From NCBI GenBank assembly GCA_038380795.1, contig CM076275.1, positions 2,296,501-2,360,500 of the forward strand: a DNA stretch of 64,000 nt, in the 5' to 3' direction. The DNA is from Pyrocephalus nanus. Its lineage: Eukaryota; Chordata; Aves; Passeriformes; Tyrannidae. Both the position numbers and the translations under genes were made by a program. Of the stretch, positions 60,001-64,000 are shown in pieces (position 1 is the first letter of the stretch; each line of letters opens with the position of its first letter). The notes under the pieces were generated by a model. It was not told the DNA's origin. It ran no database searches and saw only the letters and a program-made list of their open reading frames with translations.

Positions 60001-63000
60001 AAAAGAATATAAACATCATGTTTAGGATATCTTTTGAACTGTATTTTTTAAAAGCTGAAATTTAGATAAGCATTTGCTTATCTAAAGAAGTCATACAGCT
60101 AATAAACTTTTCATAAAGTACATGCTCTTTGAACTTATATAGATGCTGCTTGGTATTTGGCAGTTTTTTTCTCCCTTTTCCATTTCTGATTACCCTCTGC
60201 AGGTTTCTGTATGTCTGTAGGTGACTTTAGCATGAGTTACTTTTTTGTTGTTTGGGGTTTTTTTTTAATCTCCACAATGATTTAGTCAAGCTCTTGCAGT
60301 GTAGCTGTGAAGCTACTTTGTAATAACCATGGAGAGATGCAGTGGATGTTTAAAAAAAAAAAAAAAAGCCTGCAGAAATGAAATTTCATCTTGTTGAACA
60401 CCATATGTCTCATTTTCAGGCTTCCTGGGAACACTAGAACAAAAATAGGCTTCATAACATTTGACAGCACAATCCATTTCTACAGCCTTCAGGAAGGTCT
60501 CTCTCAGCCTCAGATGCTTATAGTGTCAGATATTGAAGGTATGCAGAAATAAATTCTGTGATTAGCATCTACTCATGACTGCCTGTTATGACAGCTTTTA
60601 GAAACACATGGATCTGGTGGGATTTTCTGGGTCAGATCATTAATCTCTGGTAATGCCTGGAGGAGTAGCATGAGTGTGTGTGTTGGGTTACAGAGTCATC
60701 TCCCTGAGCAGTGCTGGGGCTGCTCATGACTTAAAACATGCAGACAGCCTTCCTGACTCCTAGTTTAATTTGGACAATTACCTGGGTTCCTCCTGAGGTC
60801 CCAAACACTGATGCTGGGTCCATTTCTGTAGGTTTGGTGACTGGTGCTTAGTGCTTGTCCTGCTGCCTTTCGTTTCCAGTCACCTTTGGCTGCACGTGTG
60901 GGGCAGGGTGGAATGAACACTGGAAATATTTGCTGTGTGGTTTTACTTAATAGCCTTGATGATCCTTCAGCCCTGTCCATTGGTACTCTGACATGGCATT
61001 GTAGCCACAGGAATGTTTATGGGAAAAAAATTCACATAGTTATATTTACATGGGTTTATAAACTGACATTCTGCTTTTTTTCAATGGTTGGCAAATACAG
61101 TCAGGGAAGTGTTCTTTAAAGATAACTGAAATACCTTTTTTTTCCCTTCCAGATGTATTTATACCAATGCCAGAAAACTTATTAGTAAATTTAAATGAAA
61201 ATAAAGAGGTAAGAGTTAAGAACTATCTTAAATAACTGGTGACATTCATGTAGTTTGGGACATGTTTGGTAATTCTTGGATTACTCAATGCTCCTGAACA
61301 CCAACTGTTCACATGCCAGGTTTGGGGCAGAAAAGAGAGGCTTTATCTGTGTGACTGTAAACTTTAGCCAACTTTAAACAAGGTAGTACTTCAATTTCCT
61401 AAGAGTTTTTTTCTTTACTACCTTAACATTAGAAGTGTTAATACACATTTAATATAGAGTTCCATCAGCTCTAGAAAGAAGAAACCTCTGAAGACTCCAA
61501 GACTTAATTCTTGTGTTTCCTCACTTGTAGCTAATCCAAGATCTGTTGAAGACCTTGCCACAGATGTTTACCAAGTCCCTGGAAACTCAGAGTGCTCTGG
61601 GGCCTGCATTACAGGCTGCCTTTAAACTGATGTCCCCCACTGGAGGTAGAATCACTGTCTTCCAGACTCAGCTTCCCACCGTGGGAATGGGAGCGCTGAA
61701 GCCACGAGAAGAGCCAAACCAAAGAGCAACTGCCAAGGTTAGGAAAGCAAAAAAAAAAAAAAAAGGTGGATGGAAGTGGCAGCCCTGTTCTGTGCATGTA
61801 GGGGGTTCTGGGATTGCCTGTTCTGGGTTCATTTTGTGGTTTTCTTGGTAGAAAGAACAAAAAAGCCAACCAGGCAATATAAACACAGATTAATTACTGA
61901 TTTTTTTTCTTTTTTTTTAAGAGATACCTCTGTAATCAGTGGTGGAGAAGCAGTTATTTGTGCCCCTGAAAACAGGCTTGAATTTCCTTTGCATGTTGTA
62001 ATTCTGCCCTGTGTTAACAGGACATACACCTGACACCATCGACTGATTTTTACAAGAAGTTGGCCTTGGACTGCTCAGGGCAACAGGTTGCAGTGGATTT
62101 ATTTCTTCTTAGTGGGCAGTATTCTGACTTGGCTTCTCTAGGTAAGTCATGTAAAGCTTTTGAGGGGTGTGTAACTCTTGCACTTTGGGCAAAGGCACAG
62201 AATCTACATTAATGTGTAGTGTGTGAACCTGATTGGAACTACTCTAGTGTGTCAGGATGCCAATTCATCCTTGCTGAGCAGTGACAGTGAACTGAATGTT
62301 ATTTAGTTAGAATAGAAGTTACTTTCCTGTCCTCCCTTAGTGAGTCAGGATTTTTGTGACACTGGTATAAGTGGCTGAATATTTTCCTCCTTTTTATGCC
62401 TTTTAACCATCAGTGTAATTGTCTTTAGAGTAAGTTTTGTTAGCATTTTAATTATTTTCTCCTCCATTTAACTAAAATTTCAAGTGACCAAGTACCTGCA
62501 ATTTCAGGTCAATGGAAAATTATTTCACACCTGAAAGTACACACATACTTAGAGATATAGTTGTGTTACATCTGTGTCTGTGGTGTATTTAAAGGCTGCA
62601 GCAACTGTCTGCACTCTCCAATGTGTGCTGGTTTTCTTTCAGGTTGTATATCAAGGTATTCTGCAGGTAGTGTCTATTACTACCAGTCTTACCATCATAA
62701 ACACAACCCTGTCCAGGTGGAGAAATTGCAAAAGGAGCTGAAACGATACCTAACTAGAAAAATTGGGTTTGAGGCTGTCATGAGGATAAGATGCACCAAA
62801 GGTTTGAATTCACTTCCTTAGATTTTTTGGGGGGTGGAGTGGAGATAGTGTATTTCGTGGAGAGGGAACACAGAGCCATCTACACTGGTGGCACGTGCAT
62901 TTCACAGCTCTGAAACCCAAACTGACTCAATACCTGCTTATCTTGCAGGGCTTTCCATCCATACTTTCCATGGGAACTTCTTTGTAAGATCCACAGACTT

Positions 63001-64000
63001 GCTGTCGTTGCCCAACGTGAACCCCGACGCGGGATACGCCGTGCAGATGTCCGTGGAGGAGAGTCTGACTGATATGCAAGTTGTTTCTTTCCAGTCAGCT
63101 CTCCTGTACACGTCCAGCAAGGGTAAGATGTGCAGGTGGTGTCACCTGCAGTGCTCACATGAGTCTGTGTGTCCATTTATCAGCTGCAGTAACTTACTCA
63201 GACTGCTCAGTTGAATATCAGGGTCACAGCTTGGGCGTGTCGTTGATATTGTTGCTTCTTCCAGACCACGAAGTTTCTTGGGAAATGTAGTTTTGGTCTG
63301 AAACTGAGAACTAATTGTTATTAAAAGCTACTGGAAATGGCCTGATTCACCACTTGTATGATGAATTAGGTTGAGCAAACAGTGGCATTTTAGTGTTTCA
63401 TAAAAGAAGGATGTTGGGAGACACCGGTTTTCCTTCCCTGCAGGTGAAAGGCGAATTCGTGTGCACACCATGTGCTTACCTGTGGTGACGACGCTGAGTG
63501 ATGTGTACCTGGGGGCAGATGTGCAGGCCATCACCGGGCTCCTGGCCAACATGGGTGAGTGTGCTCAGAGCCTGTGTGGATGTGCATGGATCCCATCCTT
63601 AAAGCTCTGAGCAATATTCCTCTAGGAGAAGAAAAAAAACCAACACAAAAATCTGTTAGAGGAAAAGATTCCCTCTTTCTAAGAGTGCTTTTCAAGGAGA
63701 AATTTTAAGAGTTTTGTTTTTAGTGCTTAGCTTAAGCATCAGTAGAGCTGTGTGAAGTCACCTGGACTTAGGCTGAGTCTGGTGCATCATCACAGATGAT
63801 GCAAAGCCGGTTTTGTTTCAGTTTTCACTTCCTCTGGAATGCAGTCAAAGCAGAGGATCAAATGAGAAGAGTCACTGTACACGAGTGTATTCCTGCCAGG
63901 AGAAAACCAAGGCTCTGAGCTGAGCTGTGTGCTGTGTTTCAGCTGTGGACAGGTCGGTGTCTGCCACGCTGAGCGACGCTCGGGACGCGCTGGTGAACGC
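48008..64000 (+). CDS. SEC24A: SEC24A, COPII inner-coat cargo adaptor, 5' four fifths of the gene
   Basis: SEC24A pairs with SEC23 in the COPII inner coat, binds Sar1-GTP membranes at ER exit sites and selects cargo by its export signals. Eighteen coding exons join in consistent phase into 881 complete codons; the human protein is about 1093 residues, so the C-terminal gelsolin-like part lies beyond the window. The ATG at 48008 has a strong context (GAGCCATGG). Order: a Pro/Gln/Ser-rich disordered N-terminus (1 to about 390), a zinc finger with Cys443, 446, 464 and 467, the Sec23/24 trunk (from about 510, VYLFVFDVSHNAIETGYLN), the beta-sandwich (from about 715, with HNPVQVEKLQKEL and RIRCTKG), and the start of the helical domain (from about 826, RIRVHTMCLPVV). 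SEC24A rather than SEC24B is called from motifs such as SRSVGYSYP-like NRSVGYSYPALPPGY and from synteny with SAR1B. Confidence 0.96.
48020..48067 (+). repeat. Perfect in-frame 24-bp tandem duplication in SEC24A exon 1
   Basis: Two identical 24-bp units starting GGGGCACCCAGCGGGGCACC, each also internally repetitive at 12 bp. Encodes GAPSGAPT twice. Confidence 0.97.
48093..52670 (+). other. SEC24A: SEC24A intron 1
   Basis: 4.6-kb intron from GTGAGC to TTTCTTGCAG. The first 250 bp remain CpG-rich. I see no further exon, RNA gene or CR1 copy. Open frames of 60-120 codons here look random. Confidence 0.8.
52671..53195 (+). CDS. SEC24A: SEC24A exon 2, Pro/Gln-rich disordered region
   Basis: 525 nt, residues 29-203. 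Contains GPVQNPLM, a QPPGQYNYSGSQNVSQLNHY stretch, GQTLNRPPVSAF and LQNSFMKPG, matching human SEC24A landmarks (PVQNAL, GQTLNRPPVA, LQNSFIKSG as recalled). Confidence 0.94.
54363..54521 (+). CDS. SEC24A: SEC24A exon 3, polyproline segment
   Basis: 159 nt, residues 204-256. Strongly Pro-rich (LHPPRPPLGPPPVGGPPRPP) and ends SVLNSAANRE. Acceptor TTTCCAG, donor GTAAGA. Flanking introns 53196-54362 and 54522-55870 show nothing else. Confidence 0.94.
55871..55948 (+). CDS. SEC24A: SEC24A exon 4
   Basis: 78 nt, residues 257-282, encoding SDGSVVQNSYDAIEGGGLM, which matches human NGSMVVHSSYDEIEGGGLL. Phase 1 at both ends, so it is frame-neutral. Confidence 0.94.
56261..56427 (+). CDS. SEC24A: SEC24A exon 5
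   Basis: 167 nt, residues 283-338. Contains NRSVGYSYPALPPGYQHPSP, the SEC24A signature preceding the folded core. Ends KHFHQ in phase 0; donor GTAAAG. Confidence 0.94.
56696..56868 (+). CDS. SEC24A: SEC24A exon 6
   Basis: 173 nt, residues 339-395. Contains LRPVNLLQERNILPTTLLKA and VPNLHEDIQKLNCNPE, the conserved entry to the ordered domain. Acceptor CTCTAG. Confidence 0.95.
57834..57936 (+). CDS. SEC24A: SEC24A exon 7
   Basis: 103 nt, residues 396-430. Encodes LFRCTLTNIPQTQALLNKAK and LPLGLLLHPFKDLS. Acceptor CATGTAG, donor GTATGA. Introns 56869-57833 and 57937-58711 hold nothing recognised. Confidence 0.95.
58712..58838 (+). CDS. SEC24A: SEC24A exon 8, zinc finger
   Basis: 127 nt, residues 431-472. 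Encodes IVRCRSCRTYINPFVSFLDQ and RRWKCNLCYRVND, the CxxC...CxxC Sec23/Sec24 zinc finger. Confidence 0.96.
59164..59273 (+). CDS. SEC24A: SEC24A exon 9
   Basis: 110 nt, residues 473-509: PEEFLYNPVTRVYGEPHKRP and VQNATIEFMAPSEYM. Donor GTAAGG. Confidence 0.96.
59655..59767 (+). CDS. SEC24A: SEC24A exon 10, trunk start
   Basis: 113 nt, residues 510-546: LRPPQPPVYLFVFDVSHNAI then ETGYLNTVCQTLLDNLD. First strand of the vWA-like trunk domain. Donor GTAAGT. Confidence 0.96.
60420..60538 (+). CDS. SEC24A: SEC24A exon 11, trunk
   Basis: 119 nt, residues 547-586: PGNTRTKIGFITFDSTIHFY and SQPQMLIVSDIE. Acceptor CATTTTCAG, donor GTATGC. Confidence 0.96.
61153..61208 (+). CDS. SEC24A: SEC24A exon 12, trunk
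   Basis: Short 56-nt exon, residues 587-605: DVFIPMPENLLVNLNENKE. Acceptor CTTCCAG, donor GTAAGA. Confidence 0.96.
61531..61737 (+). CDS. SEC24A: SEC24A exon 13, trunk
   Basis: 207 nt, 69 codons, residues 606-674: LLKTLPQMFTKSLETQSALG, ALQAAFKLMSPTGGR and ALKPREEPNQRATAK. The donor is a weak GTTAGG followed by a long A run; reading through would add a Lys-rich tail before a stop. Confidence 0.96.
62021..62141 (+). CDS. SEC24A: SEC24A exon 14
   Basis: 121 nt, residues 675-714: STDFYKKLALDCSGQQVAVD and LFLLSGQYSDLASL. End of the trunk. Donor GTAAGT. Confidence 0.96.
62643..62801 (+). CDS. SEC24A: SEC24A exon 15, beta-sandwich
   Basis: 159 nt, residues 715-767: CISRYSAGSVYYYQSYHHKH, NPVQVEKLQKELKRYLTRK and GFEAVMRIRCTK. 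The donor GTTTGA is weak. Phase 1 at both ends. Confidence 0.95.
62949..63122 (+). CDS. SEC24A: SEC24A exon 16, beta-sandwich
   Basis: 174 nt, residues 768-825: LSIHTFHGNFFVRSTDLLSL, PNVNPDAGYAVQMSVEESL and SFQSALLYTSSK. Donor GTAAGA. Confidence 0.96.
63444..63554 (+). CDS. SEC24A: SEC24A exon 17, helical domain start
   Basis: 111 nt, residues 826-862: RRIRVHTMCLPVVTTLSDVY and LGADVQAITGLLANM. Phase 1 at both ends. Donor GTGAGT. Confidence 0.96.
63943..64000 (+). CDS. SEC24A: SEC24A exon 18, cut by window end
   Basis: 58 nt visible, residues 863-881: VDRSVSATLSDARDALVN. Acceptor GTTTCAG. The exon continues past the window. Confidence 0.93.

Overview
The window is vertebrate nuclear DNA, most likely from a bird and plausibly a songbird. 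It carries intron-rich genes with GT..AG splice sites, a CpG-rich divergent promoter and several CR1 LINE fragments of the avian type. There are no operons, bacterial genes or viral genes. Three protein-coding genes are recognisable by protein similarity recalled from memory: the 3' half of JADE2 (+ strand), a complete SAR1B coding region (- strand) and the first four fifths of SEC24A (+ strand, cut by the window end). The same order and orientation (JADE2 +, SAR1B -, SEC24A +) is known from human 5q31.1, so this is an ordinary conserved synteny block.

Layout. 1-5112 is upstream JADE2 intron with no exon I can recognise. 5113-15082 holds the last four JADE2 coding exons; one intron carries a 21-copy minisatellite (6425-6903). 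15083 to about 18.8 kb is the long, A-rich JADE2 3' UTR, closed by a poly(A) signal at 18789-18794. From 18.8 kb to roughly 34-35 kb is intergenic DNA with CR1 pieces, an orphan TATA-type promoter-like patch, an AP-1 site cluster and a 66-bp dispersed direct repeat. About 35.1-37.9 kb is the probable SAR1B 3' UTR. 37865-43411 holds the six SAR1B coding exons, and a 4.2-kb first intron leads to a probable non-coding exon 1 at 47637. SEC24A starts at 48008, and 18 coding exons are visible before the window ends inside exon 18.

How the genes relate. SAR1B is the small GTPase that starts COPII coat assembly at ER exit sites. SEC24A is the cargo-selecting subunit of the inner coat that Sar1-GTP recruits with Sec23. 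Here the two are head to head: only 371 bp separate the predicted SAR1B exon-1 donor from the SEC24A start codon, so one CpG-rich divergent promoter probably serves both. JADE2 is unrelated in function; it is a PHD-finger scaffold of the HBO1/KAT7 histone acetyltransferase complex.

I found no convincing undescribed biological system. The observations most worth checking are the compact COPII divergent promoter with its 20-bp tandem repeat and triple GTGAGT donor, a one-residue deletion in the SAR1B membrane-inserting N-terminus, the JADE2 intronic minisatellite, the 66-bp hairpin-bearing direct repeat, and a perfect in-frame duplication at the SEC24A N-terminus. All exon limits come from reading frame, splice signals and remembered orthologue sequence; no alignment was run.
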